From Chitinophaga sp. sic0106 (lineage in GTDB: Bacteria; Bacteroidota; Bacteroidia; Chitinophagales; Chitinophagaceae), in the NCBI RefSeq assembly GCF_019219075.1, contig NZ_JAHUWJ010000026.1, positions 1 to 64,000 on the forward strand: a stretch of 64,000 nt of DNA, read 5' to 3'. The notes under the pieces were generated by a model. It did not search any database, was not told the DNA's origin, and was given only the letters and a program-made list of their open reading frames with translations. The translations under genes were made by a program, and so were the position numbers. This document shows, piece after piece, positions 33,405 through 42,176 of the stretch; position 1 is the first letter of the stretch; every line of letters begins with the position of its first letter.

Positions 33405-35813
33405 ATGTGGCAACGCTTAGCCAGCTTTGTGCTCAAATTTCGCTTCACATTATTACTGTTATTACTGGTTACAACGGGCGTGATGGCCTGGTTTGCCAGT
33501 AAAGTACAAATGTCCTATGATTATGTGGCTACCATTCCGCATGATAACCCCAGGTATCTTGAATTTCAGCAGTTTAAGAAAAAGTTTGGAGAAGATGGGA
33601 ACATGATGGTGCTGGGTGTACAAACAGAAAAGTTCTTTCAGAAAGAATTTTTCCATGATTACATTCAGCTCAACAAGGATATCAAAAGTATCCATGCGGT
33701 GGAAAACATCCTGAGTGTTCCTGCTGCTATCAACCTGGTGAAGAATGACAGCACCAGAAAACTGGAAGCAGGGCTTTTGTTTAAAGGTGATTTATCGGGG
33801 CAGCAGGAAATTGATAGTCTTGCCAATGTTTTTAACACCTTATTGTTTTATAAAGGGTTGTTATATAATCCGGAAAGCCATGCTTACCTGATGGCTATTT
33901 ATGTAAACAAAGATGTGTTTAATTCACCGAAGCGCACGGCTGTAGTGGATTCTATTTATAAAATTACCAAGGCATTTGAGGAGAAGCAAAAGACAGAAGT
34001 GCGATTGAGCGGGCTTCCCCTGATTCGTACAGTCATGGCCGTTAAGGTGGCTGATGAACTGAAATTATTTTTGAAGATATCATTCCTGCTGACGGGCTTG
34101 ATTCTCTTCCTGTTTTTCAGATCGTTTGGGGCGGTATTGATGTCGATGGTGGTGGTAGCGATCGGAGTAATCTGGTCGGTGGCAACCATTGTATTGCTGG
34201 GGTATAAGATTACGTTACTGACGGGTTTGATTCCTTCTTTAATTGTGGTAATCGGGATTCCTAACTGTGTGTATTTTATCAGTAAGTATCATACGGAATA
34301 TGCGAAGCATAATAATAAAACACGGGCGCTGGTGCGTATGATACAACGGATGGGGATTGTTACCTTGTTTACCAACATCACTGCTGCTATTGGTTTTGGC
34401 GTGTTTTGTTTTACCAACAGTGCCATTCTGAAAGAGTTTGGTGTGGTAGCTGGTGTGAACATCATGCTGATATTCATGATTTCGTTTGTGTTTTTGCCGA
34501 GTGTGCTGAGTTATTTGCCGCCGCCGAAAACGAAGCATATCTCTTATCGTGAAAATGGTTTATTTAGCAAGGTGCTGAACCTGCTGGAAACGTTGGTGTT
34601 TAAATACAGGAAAGCAGTGTACGGCGTAAGTGCTGTGCTGGTGGTGTTATCGATTGTGGGCATGACGCGTTTGCAGTCGGTTGGTTATATGTTAGATGAT
34701 ATTCCGCATACAGATAAGTTGTACACGGACTTAAAGTTTTTCGAGAAAAATTTTAAGGGTGTGATGCCGTTGGAAATAGCGGTGGACACGAAGCGCAAGA
34801 ATGGCGTGGTGAATTTGCAGACGCTGGGTAAGTTGGATGAGCTGACAAAGCTGATAGCGGCGCAGCCGGATTTTGCGCGGCCATTGTCGGTGGTGGAAGG
34901 TATTAAGTTTGCGAAGCAGGCGTATTATAATGGCGACAGCAGCAACTATGCGGTGCCTAATCAGTTTGATCTTGGTTTTCTGGCGCCATATCTGCGGATG
35001 AAGGCACCGTCTGGTGCCGGCGCGAACACTACATTTTCGAAGCTGGTGAATTCATTTATGGATAGTACGAAGCAGGTGGCGAGGGTGAGTGTGAATATGG
35101 CTGATGTAGGTTCGAGGCGTTTGCCGGAGTTGTTGGATTCGTTGCGTCCCAAAGTGAATGAAATATTTGACAGCAGTAAGTATCAGGTGACGTTTACAGG
35201 TACCAGTGTGATTTTCCAGGAGGGCACGCGGTTTATCATCAGTGGGTTAACGGAGAGCATAGTGTTGGCGTTTGTGTTGATCATGGTGTGTATGTTGTAT
35301 TTGTTCAGATCGTGGCGCATGGTGATTATTTCATTGATACCGAATTTAATTCCGCTGGTAGTAACGGCTGGTGTGATGGGCTGGGTAGGTGTACCCTTAA
35401 AGCCTTCTACCGTATTGGTGTTTAGTGTGGCGTTGGGTATTGCGATTGATGTAACGATCAGGTTTTTGGTGAATTTCAAGCAGGAGTTACCGCATCATGA
35501 TTTAAACATCAGTGCTACGGTGAAGCAGACGATTCATGAAACCGGGTTGAGTATTATTTATACTTCGTTGATCTTGTTTGCTGGCTTTATGATATTCAGT
35601 TTTTCAGAGTTTGGTGGTACGAAGGCGCTGGGATGGTTAACATCACTAACCTTAATTGTAGCGATGATTACTAACCTCACTATTCTGCCGGCATTGTTGT
35701 TGTGGATGGAGAAGGCGTTGCTGAAGCAGGCGAAGAAGAAGGCGTTGTGGAAACCATTGGATGCAGAGGAGGATATAGCGATTGATCAGCTGGGTGTGGG
35801 CGATAAGGACTAG
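33405..35813 (+). CDS. RND/MMPL-family membrane exporter
   Basis: An 802-residue inner-membrane protein with the RND layout of two repeated halves. Each half has one membrane helix (about 8-28 and 400-420), a large periplasmic loop and a block of five helices (about 225-370 and 620-775), 12 in all. It resembles MMPL/SSD exporters more than AcrB (which has about 1,050 residues). The transport motif differs between halves: GIPNCVYFISKYH in the first and GIAIDVTIRFLVNF in the second, so only the second keeps the acidic residue. Cargo unknown; lipids or hydrophobic compounds are usual for the family. Divergent from recO. Confidence 0.9.
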   Translation: MWQRLASFVLKFRFTLLLLLLVTTGVMAWFASKVQMSYDYVATIPHDNPRYLEFQQFKKKFGEDGNMMVLGVQTEKFFQKEFFHDYIQLNKDIKSIHAVENILSVPAAINLVKNDSTRKLEAGLLFKGDLSGQQEIDSLANVFNTLLFYKGLLYNPESHAYLMAIYVNKDVFNSPKRTAVVDSIYKITKAFEEKQKTEVRLSGLPLIRTVMAVKVADELKLFLKISFLLTGLILFLFFRSFGAVLMSMVVVAIGVIWSVATIVLLGYKITLLTGLIPSLIVVIGIPNCVYFISKYHTEYAKHNNKTRALVRMIQRMGIVTLFTNITAAIGFGVFCFTNSAILKEFGVVAGVNIMLIFMISFVFLPSVLSYLPPPKTKHISYRENGLFSKVLNLLETLVFKYRKAVYGVSAVLVVLSIVGMTRLQSVGYMLDDIPHTDKLYTDLKFFEKNFKGVMPLEIAVDTKRKNGVVNLQTLGKLDELTKLIAAQPDFARPLSVVEGIKFAKQAYYNGDSSNYAVPNQFDLGFLAPYLRMKAPSGAGANTTFSKLVNSFMDSTKQVARVSVNMADVGSRRLPELLDSLRPKVNEIFDSSKYQVTFTGTSVIFQEGTRFIISGLTESIVLAFVLIMVCMLYLFRSWRMVIISLIPNLIPLVVTAGVMGWVGVPLKPSTVLVFSVALGIAIDVTIRFLVNFKQELPHHDLNISATVKQTIHETGLSIIYTSLILFAGFMIFSFSEFGGTKALGWLTSLTLIVAMITNLTILPALLLWMEKALLKQAKKKALWKPLDAEEDIAIDQLGVGDKD

Positions 35814-35842
35814 AAAAGCCGGGGCGTATAACTCATTAAGTG

Positions 35843-35885
35843 AATGCAATGATTACCGTTGGTAGTCATTGCATTTTTCGTTTTT
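35843..35885 (+). terminator. Intrinsic terminator after the RND exporter gene
   Basis: AATGCAATGA / TCATTGCATT (35843-35852 with 35865-35874), inner TACC/GGTA pairing, then TTTCGTTTTT. Confidence 0.85.
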
Positions 35886-36056
35886 GGGGATGTTTTTCTA
35901 CAGGCAATGCTAAACTTTTAGCTAAAGCGGACAAAAAAAGTGCTTAAACTAATCTAGTAAAAAACGTTTATCCGATTTAATGACCGTTTATCATAAAACT
36001 GTATATATCCACATAAAAAAATGTGAGGTTTATAATGCCATTCTAACCACTAGTTC

Positions 36057-36755
36057 ATGAAAAACAAATACTTAAAGGGCGCTCACTTGAGTGAGCGGAA
36101 ATTTAAGGAGATCTTACGGCTGTTTGCCGATGATCTTACCGCCACGCAGATAGCGAATATCAGTGGTGTAAGCAGGGTAACGATCAACAGTTACCTGAAG
36201 AAGTTAAGAAACCAGATTGCACGTTATTGTGAAATGTTGCATCCTGTTTCTATCCCTGTTGCTGCAATGTACGACCGGGAGGATTCCCGTTTGGACCAGG
36301 ACGATGATACCCTGGTAGCAGTGCAGTCCGATGTGGACAAGGCTGTAAGGCCTGTAATCTTCGGTATAGTTAAGATTGCCGACCGGTTACACACCGAATT
36401 ACTGCCGGATGTGAGCCGTTCCATGATTCATTCCGCCACGCGAGGCAGGTCTGTATTGGAGAAGATTAACACAACGGAGCGTTTGCGCAATTATTCCGGG
36501 GTGGTTGATCTGGGGCAGTATCGCCTTTACAGATTAAGCAGCAAGCCTGCTGATGCATCTGGTACGCCACAGATGGATGAGGTAGATGCTTTCTGGGGCC
36601 TGACCAAGCATCGTTTAGCCAAGTTCAAGGGGCTGAACAGAAATACTGCTTATTTACATTTAAAGGAATGTGAGTTCAGATTTAATTACCGTGGAGATGA
36701 TTTGTTCACGGTTTTATTAGAGATGCTGAAATCATATCCACTCACTTTATCCTGA
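36057..36755 (+). CDS. IS1595-type transposase derivative with altered catalytic site
   Basis: A 232-residue protein. Residues 13-55 form a helix-turn-helix (DDLTATQIANISGVSRVTINSYL in pieces). Residues 98-215 follow the ISXO2/IS1595 transposase domain: PVIFGIVKIADRLHTELLPD, VVDLGQYRLYRL, DAFWGLTKHRLAKFKGL and LHLKECEFRFN. The catalytic DDE is not intact. The first-Asp motif (usually VDESYFG) has no counterpart near 66-75, the second Asp aligns with E141, and the Glu before FW aligns with D177. No terminal inverted repeats or target duplication were found, and the gene has its own terminator. I infer a domesticated DNA-binding protein; a decayed IS is the alternative, although the frame is fully open. 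Confidence 0.8.
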   Translation: MKNKYLKGAHLSERKFKEILRLFADDLTATQIANISGVSRVTINSYLKKLRNQIARYCEMLHPVSIPVAAMYDREDSRLDQDDDTLVAVQSDVDKAVRPVIFGIVKIADRLHTELLPDVSRSMIHSATRGRSVLEKINTTERLRNYSGVVDLGQYRLYRLSSKPADASGTPQMDEVDAFWGLTKHRLAKFKGLNRNTAYLHLKECEFRFNYRGDDLFTVLLEMLKSYPLTLS

Positions 36756-36776
36756 TTTTTTCACCTAATGGCATTG

Positions 36777-36807
36777 ACCCGGTCGAGCGTTTCGGCCGGG
36801 TTTTTTT
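36777..36807 (+). terminator. Intrinsic terminator after the transposase-derived gene
   Basis: ACCCGG / CCGGGT stem (36777-36782 with 36796-36801), inner CGA/TCG pairing, then TTTTTTT. Confidence 0.8.
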
Positions 36808-37021
36808 GTTAAGATGAGATAGTTAATTGTTTAACAGTTGTCAATTCTTCTATTTTTTATGTTAACTTTTTTCCGCATATTTTTCATGTAGATTCATAAG
36901 TAGCTATTTATCAATATGAAAATATTAAGTTGATTATATTTATATGTTAATAAAAAGTTAAAGCCATGTTATCGGGTTGTTATTTGCAAGTTGCAACCTT
37001 TAAATTTTTGTTAATAAAGTC

Positions 37022-37029
37022 TATATTTA
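37022..37029 (+). promoter_or_regulatory. Possible -7 element for SusC/SusD unit 1
   Basis: TATATTTA differs from TAnnTTTG only at the last base. A start near 37036 would give a leader of about 280 nt, similar to that of unit 2. No matching -33 element. Confidence 0.3.
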
Positions 37030-37063
37030 CAGTCTGATTGGAAAATTATTAAGGAAACTGCTT

Positions 37064-37108
37064 GTGAGAAAAAGGATAACTACTTCTTTGTGTGATTTAT
37101 TGAAATAA
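37064..37108 (+). CDS. Putative leader mini-ORF of SusC unit 1
   Basis: GTG start in the context GCTT-GTG-AGAAAAAGG, nearly the start context of the SusC genes. It encodes 14 residues, MRKRITTSLCDLLK. It ends inside the leader hairpin, so a ribosome on it would open the left arm. It resembles the mini-ORF of unit 3 (MRNRI...). Translation is not shown; this is inference from repeated context. Confidence 0.3.
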   Translation: MRKRITTSLCDLLK

Positions 37109-37124
37109 TCACAACAAAGAAGTA
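37081..37124 (+). repeat. Long leader hairpin upstream of SusC1
   Basis: TACTTCTTTGTGTGATT (37081-37097) pairs with the complementary AATCACAACAAAGAAGTA arm (37107-37124) with one bulged A, giving about 17 bp around a 9-nt loop. No T tract follows, so it is not an intrinsic terminator. Confidence 0.8.
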
Positions 37125-37318
37125 ATATTCTTGGTAATTGTCAACTTTTGTGAACTCGACCATGCCATAGAAACCTGTGCATTCTCCACAACATTTATTT
37201 TAGAAGAAACCGAACCTGCTATTTAACCAGGTGCTGTATCATTTGGCTCTTTTTAGGGCCTGAGCGTAGCTTTTTATTTTAGAAAGATAGATAACAACAA
37301 CGGAAACAAAACATGCTT

Positions 37319-40300
37319 ATGAGGAAAGTATTAGTTCTCCTCCTGGCCGTGTTGTCCCTTGCCGGAAATGTATTCGCACAGGGTCGCACAGTTACGGGGA
37401 AAGTTACTGATGCTCGGGACGGCTCTCCTATCCCGGGTGTAACCATTCAAATCAAGGGTACCAACAAGGGTACTACTTCTTCTGTGGATGGTTCTTACAA
37501 AATTGCAGTGGATGAAAATGCTGTACTGGTGTTCTCTTTCGTGGGATATGCACACCAGGAGCAATCTGCTGCCAAAGAAGTGCTGAATGTGAAACTTGGT
37601 ACGGACGACAAACAACTGAGTGAGGTCGTAGTTACCGGTTACACTGTGGTGGACCGTAAGAAAATGGTAAGCTCCATTTCTGAGGTAGGTTCCAAGCAAC
37701 TGGAAAACGTGCCTATGCCGGACGTAAACCAGCTGCTGCAGGGTCGTGCACCAGGTGTAGTGTCTGCTTCAGGATCTGGTCAGCCAGGTGCTAAGCAAAG
37801 CATCAGCATCCGTGGTATCGGTTCCCTGAGTGCCAGCTCTGACCCAATCTATGTGATTGATGGTATCATCATCAACAACGGACAGGTGAACGAGGTAACC
37901 CAGACGCAGTCTACCGACGTAATGGCTAACATCAATCCAAACGACATCGAAAGCATCAACGTGCTTAAAGATGCGTCTGCGCTGGCACTGTATGGTGCGC
38001 GTGGTGGTAATGGTGTTATCGTCATCACAACCAAAAAAGGTAAAGCAGGTAGTTCCAAAGTAGGTTTCAAAGCACAGTATGGTTACAACATGCCTAGCTT
38101 TGGTAACTGGGATCAAATGAATGCACAACAGGCGTTTGATTACAAACGTGATGTGTATCGTTTAAACGGTTACTCTGAAGAAGATATCAACAAAGCTGTT
38201 CCGGATTCATTGCTGAAATATGCAACTGACTGGAGAGATCTGGCTTTCCAGAACGGGAAGACACAGAACTATGAAATCAATTCCAGCGGCGGTAATGATA
38301 AAACACAATATTACATCTCCGGTGGTTACTTCAGCCAGGATGGTGCGATGATCAATTCCGGTATGAAACGTTACTCTGTTGTGTCTAACGTACAGAACAA
38401 AGTTAGCGACAGACTGGATGTAGGTCTGAACCTGAATCTCTCTTATGCTGATCTGAACAACGCAGGTGCGGGTAACCGTTATAGCAGTCCGCTGCTCGGT
38501 AGCTTCGCTAACAGCCCGCTGTTGCCAGCATACAAGCCTGATGGTAGTCTGTACACCGGTCTGGAAGATCTGTGGCAGAACACTTCCAACACAGGCGATA
38601 ACTTCCTGTATTCTTCCGCGCTGAATACCAACCGCCTGGAAAACATTCGTGTACTGGGTAAAATGTACCTGAACTACAAGATCACGGACTGGCTGAAATT
38701 TGGTCAGAATGTATCTATAGATTATATCAGTGCTCAGCAGAAATCCTTCCAGGACCCTACTACAGGCGATGGATACAATGCTGCTGATCCTAACCAGAGT
38801 GGAGATATCTACCAGTATCAGCGTAACGTAAGAACAATTACTTCTCAGACCTCTCTGAGTGGTAAATTCCAGGTTGGCCAGAAACACCTGTTCGATTATC
38901 TGGCTTTAATGGAGTATGCTCCTACCCACGATAACTCATTCAGTGCAGAAGGTGTTGGTTTCGCCAGCCCTAAAACTCCTGTGCTGGACGCAGCTGCTGT
39001 TCCATTGGGTGTTGGTGGTGTGCAGAGCGATAGCCGCTTCCTGTCTTACCTCGGTCAGGTAAACTATACTTACAACGGTAAGTACTACTTTACAGGATCT
39101 ATCAGAAGAGATGGTAGCAGCCGTTTTGCTCCTGGTAACAGATGGGCTAACTTCTACTCCCTCGGTGGTTCATGGCGTGTGATCGATGAGAACTTCATGA
39201 AAAACCAGCATATCTTCTCTGATGCCAAGCTGCGTGTGAGCCATGGTACATCCGGTATTGCCGGTGGTATCTCTGACTACGGTTGGATGGCTATCTACAA
39301 GTATAACATCGCTTACAATGGTTCTCCTGCTTCTAACCCAAGCCAGCCTGGTAACGCCAGCCTGACATGGGAAAGAAGTGCATCTACCAACGTAGGTCTG
39401 GATATGGGCTTCCTGAATAACAGACTGACTGCTTCCGTAGACCTGTATTACAGAAAATCTACTGACCTGCTGCAGAACAGACCGCTGCCTCCTTCTTCCG
39501 GTTATCCTGACAGACTGGAGAACATTGGATCTATGTCTAACAAAGGTATTGAGGCGGCTATCACCTCCCGTAACATTGAGAACAAAAACTTCCAATGGTC
39601 TACAGACGTGACTTTTGCTGCCAACAAAAACGAAATCCTCTCCATGTACCAAAACCAGGATATCATCAATCCTACCAACGCTGACGGTACTGCATATACC
39701 GGTACTATTCACCGTGTAGGTTTACCGGCTTATACCTGGTATCTGAGAGAGTGGGCTGGTGTAGACCAGGCAAATGGTGATCCGCTGTGGTACAAAGCTG
39801 ATGGTTCAACTACCAACAACATCAACGAAGCTAACTACCGCACTTTTGGTTCTACTATGCCTAAGTTCACACTTGGTTTCAATAACACCTTCAACTACAA
39901 AAATTTCACACTGTCTGCATTCATCTATGCTTCACAGGGTAATCAGGTAATGAACGGTACTGCCAGATATGGTGATGCCGATGGTGGTCGCCTGAACTGG
40001 AACTACAATGTGTCTGCCGGTGAAAACTACTGGACAACTCCAGGTCAGAATGCTACCAGACCTAAGCCAATTCCTGGCGGTAACAGGAACTCTACTTCTT
40101 TGTCTACCCGCTACCTGGAGGATGGTTCTTACATCCGTCTGCGTAACGTAGTGCTGGGTTACAACCTGCCTAAAACCTGGTTGAATGCAGCTAAGATCCA
40201 GAATGTTCGCTTGTATGTACAGGCACAGAACCTGCTGACCCTCACTGGTTATTCCGGTGTGGATCCTGAGATCGACAATACTGGTTATGAGTTCTTCAAA

Positions 40301-40348
40301 TACCCGGTTAACAAAACTGTAAGTTTTGGTGTGGATATCACTTTGTAA
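37319..40348 (+). CDS. SusC/RagA TonB-dependent outer-membrane receptor (unit 1)
   Basis: A 1,009-residue outer-membrane protein. It has a signal peptide (about 1-20), a carboxypeptidase-regulatory-like domain (about 22-100; GRTVTGKVTDARDGSPIPGV), a plug domain (about 105-225; GSLSASSDPIYVIDGI) and a 22-strand barrel to the C-terminal VSFGVDITL. There is no N-terminal STN domain, so it should not signal to an anti-sigma factor. The ATG at 37319 is preferred over 37313 because all three SusC genes here share GCTT-ATG-A. SusC imports oligomers bound by its SusD partner, which starts 20 bp later. Substrate unknown. Confidence 0.95.
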   Translation: MRKVLVLLLAVLSLAGNVFAQGRTVTGKVTDARDGSPIPGVTIQIKGTNKGTTSSVDGSYKIAVDENAVLVFSFVGYAHQEQSAAKEVLNVKLGTDDKQLSEVVVTGYTVVDRKKMVSSISEVGSKQLENVPMPDVNQLLQGRAPGVVSASGSGQPGAKQSISIRGIGSLSASSDPIYVIDGIIINNGQVNEVTQTQSTDVMANINPNDIESINVLKDASALALYGARGGNGVIVITTKKGKAGSSKVGFKAQYGYNMPSFGNWDQMNAQQAFDYKRDVYRLNGYSEEDINKAVPDSLLKYATDWRDLAFQNGKTQNYEINSSGGNDKTQYYISGGYFSQDGAMINSGMKRYSVVSNVQNKVSDRLDVGLNLNLSYADLNNAGAGNRYSSPLLGSFANSPLLPAYKPDGSLYTGLEDLWQNTSNTGDNFLYSSALNTNRLENIRVLGKMYLNYKITDWLKFGQNVSIDYISAQQKSFQDPTTGDGYNAADPNQSGDIYQYQRNVRTITSQTSLSGKFQVGQKHLFDYLALMEYAPTHDNSFSAEGVGFASPKTPVLDAAAVPLGVGGVQSDSRFLSYLGQVNYTYNGKYYFTGSIRRDGSSRFAPGNRWANFYSLGGSWRVIDENFMKNQHIFSDAKLRVSHGTSGIAGGISDYGWMAIYKYNIAYNGSPASNPSQPGNASLTWERSASTNVGLDMGFLNNRLTASVDLYYRKSTDLLQNRPLPPSSGYPDRLENIGSMSNKGIEAAITSRNIENKNFQWSTDVTFAANKNEILSMYQNQDIINPTNADGTAYTGTIHRVGLPAYTWYLREWAGVDQANGDPLWYKADGSTTNNINEANYRTFGSTMPKFTLGFNNTFNYKNFTLSAFIYASQGNQVMNGTARYGDADGGRLNWNYNVSAGENYWTTPGQNATRPKPIPGGNRNSTSLSTRYLEDGSYIRLRNVVLGYNLPKTWLNAAKIQNVRLYVQAQNLLTLTGYSGVDPEIDNTGYEFFKYPVNKTVSFGVDITL

Positions 40349-40368
40349 AATTTAATGAAGTAACAATT

Positions 40369-41748
40369 ATGAAAAAAATTCTCATAGCAATAGCCGCAGC
40401 TGGTTTGTTTATGCAAGCCTGCAGCAACAAGCTGGATGTAAAGCCATCTGATGGCCTGGACGTTGGAGATGCCCTGGTGGATGTAGCTGGTGCAAATACA
40501 GCACTGAATGGTGTATACGATGCTTTACAGCAAACTGAATACTATGGTCGTAACTATTGGGTGATGACCGAAGTGAATGCGGACAATATTTATATCGCTG
40601 CAAGTAACAGTAACCGTTTTCTGAGCAGCTTCCGTCATGATTATAATACACAGGATGCAGACGTTCAGGATTTCTGGACCGTTGCTTACACGGGTATTAT
40701 GCGTGCCGACCGTATCCTGGAAGCTATTGATAAAGTTTCCGGTGCTGAAGCGGACAAGAATGTGGTGAAAGGTGAAGCGCTGTTTTTGCGTGCGCTGATG
40801 CACTTTGACCTGGTGAATGTATTTGCCCGCCCTTACGCACAAGGCGGTGGCAGTCAGCCAGGAGTGCCATTAAAACTGAAATATGTAGTTGACATGCCTG
40901 CGCGTGCAACGGTGAAGGAAGTTTATGATCAGGTGATTGCTGATCTGACTGAGGCTAAAACTTTGCTGGCTAACGTAGGCGTATCTACGAAATACCACGC
41001 TAGCAAGTATGCAGCATCTGCCTTGCTGGCAAGAGTTTATCTTCAGAAAGGAGATAAAGTGAATGCCGCTGCTGAAGCAACAAATGTGATCAACGCCGGT
41101 TATTCCCTGCAGCCATCTGCTGCGGATTTCTATAATGTTCCCGGAAGTGCTGAAGAAATCTTCACCCTGGTATTTACAGATGCAGAAACAACTGGTTCTG
41201 ATAATATCGGTCAGATGTATCTGAAACCAGGCTACGGTGACTTGCGTGTATCTCCGGATCTGTCCAGCAAGTTTGATGCGAAAGACAGTCGTTTGGTATA
41301 CTTTGGTGCGCTGGATACAGAGGTTACCAACAGGAAGTTTTCCGGACAGACAGGTAAAGCTGGTATGACCAGTCCGAAACTGCTCCGTTTGTCAGAAATG
41401 TACCTGATTCGTGCTGAAGCGAACAGTGCCGCTAATCCGGATGCTGCTATTGCAGACGTGAATGTGATCAGAGAAAACAGAAATCTGGACAAGCTGGCAG
41501 GTATTGCTCCGGCGGCTGTGCTGGATTCTGTACTGGCTGAAAGCAGAAGAGAGTTTATGTTCGAAGGTCACCGTTATTTTGATTTGCTCAGAAACGGCAA
41601 AGGGGTAGACCGCAATTTCTGCGGTAGTATCCTGGCGGTTACCGCACCTTGCTCCTTTACTGCGGATGCATACAATATCGTATGGCCTATTCCTCAGACT
41701 GAGAAAAACACGAACCCTGACATCGAGCAGAACCAGGGTTATGAATAA
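40369..41748 (+). CDS. SusD/RagB surface lipoprotein (unit 1)
   Basis: A 459-residue surface lipoprotein: signal with lipid Cys18 (FMQACSNK), the SusD-like N-terminal region (about 20-220) with tetratricopeptide-type helices, and the C-terminal RagB/SusD domain ending in WPIPQTEKNTNPDIEQNQGYE, the usual family ending. It caps the SusC barrel and binds substrate. It starts 20 bp after SusC1 and is followed by a terminator, so unit 1 is a two-gene operon. Confidence 0.95.
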   Translation: MKKILIAIAAAGLFMQACSNKLDVKPSDGLDVGDALVDVAGANTALNGVYDALQQTEYYGRNYWVMTEVNADNIYIAASNSNRFLSSFRHDYNTQDADVQDFWTVAYTGIMRADRILEAIDKVSGAEADKNVVKGEALFLRALMHFDLVNVFARPYAQGGGSQPGVPLKLKYVVDMPARATVKEVYDQVIADLTEAKTLLANVGVSTKYHASKYAASALLARVYLQKGDKVNAAAEATNVINAGYSLQPSAADFYNVPGSAEEIFTLVFTDAETTGSDNIGQMYLKPGYGDLRVSPDLSSKFDAKDSRLVYFGALDTEVTNRKFSGQTGKAGMTSPKLLRLSEMYLIRAEANSAANPDAAIADVNVIRENRNLDKLAGIAPAAVLDSVLAESRREFMFEGHRYFDLLRNGKGVDRNFCGSILAVTAPCSFTADAYNIVWPIPQTEKNTNPDIEQNQGYE

Positions 41749-41771
41749 CTAGACAAGCATGTTGTAACCAT

Positions 41772-41808
41772 AAAGAGTGCTTCGCTACGGCGGGGCACTC
41801 TTTTTTTA
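41772..41808 (+). terminator. Intrinsic terminator after SusD1
   Basis: AAAGAGTGC / GCACTCTTT, a 9-bp stem (41772-41780 with 41795-41803), then a further TTTTA. Confidence 0.85.
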
Positions 41809-41870
41809 TGCCTATTTAACAGAACTTTATAATCAAATAGTTTGTTTATTTAAATAAAAATAGTAGTCAA

Positions 41871-41904
41871 TTTGGTTTTCTGATAAGGATTTATTTTATA
41901 TTTG
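41871..41904 (+). promoter_or_regulatory. Promoter for SusC/SusD unit 2
   Basis: TTTG (41871-41874) and a perfect -7 TATATTTG (41897-41904), 22 bp apart. Start near 41910 gives a leader of about 265 nt. Confidence 0.55.
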
Positions 41905-42003
41905 GTCAAAGGAAACAAATTTCGAATATATCTGTTATTAACCTGTTATTTAACATTTATTTATTTTAATTCATATGATAAAATAATTAAACCTGTATAG
42001 CTG

Positions 42004-42096
42004 CTAGTCACAGTTATATAGGTTCTAATGGTTAATGTTTATGAGCGCTTAACCCTGTTAGCTTATGAAGATTTTGTAACTACTAGTCACAGTTAT
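42004..42096 (+). repeat. Two 14-bp direct repeats in the SusC2 leader
   Basis: CTAGTCACAGTTAT occurs at 42004-42017 and again, exactly, at 42083-42096, 79 bp apart. They lie in the predicted 5' leader. Possible regulator- or RNA-binding sites; function unknown. Confidence 0.8.
42065..42079 (+). CDS. Putative leader mini-ORF of SusC unit 2
   Basis: ATG in the context GCTT-ATG-AAG, encoding only MKIL. It repeats the start context of the real SusC gene 112 bp downstream. It is too short to judge by coding content and is listed because all three leaders have such an element. Confidence 0.2.
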   Translation: MKIL

Positions 42097-42176
42097 GAAA
42101 GAGTTAATGAGGTGATGCCTTGATAAGTTCTAGCCTGCAATCTTCTTTTTATTAGTCAATCAAAACCAAGTCGCTT

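Larger units (their letters stand above)
36756..37312. other. Intergenic region, 557 bp, with SusC1 leader
   Basis: Contains the terminator of the transposase-derived gene (36777-36807), an AT-rich stretch, a TATATTTA -7-like element (37022-37029), a GTG-started mini-ORF (37064-37108), a long hairpin (37081-37124) and the conserved CTTTTTATTTT element near 37270. The first SusC gene follows. Confidence 0.55.
41749..42176. other. Intergenic region, 428 bp, with SusC2 leader
   Basis: Contains the unit 1 terminator (41772-41808), a promoter (41871-41904), two 14-bp direct repeats (42004 and 42083), a four-codon mini-ORF in SusC-like context (42065-42079) and the CTTTTTATT leader element at about 42145-42153. 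Confidence 0.6.

Noticed and set aside
35886-36056. Possible terminal inverted repeats flanking the transposase-derived gene
   Set aside because: Reading both flanks (35886-36056 and 36756-36850) showed no matching inverted ends or target duplication. The nearby hairpins are terminators of the flanking transcripts.
42004-42096. CRISPR-like repeat pair
   Set aside because: Only two copies of a 14-mer, with no further repeats and no cas genes. No CRISPR array is present anywhere in the window.
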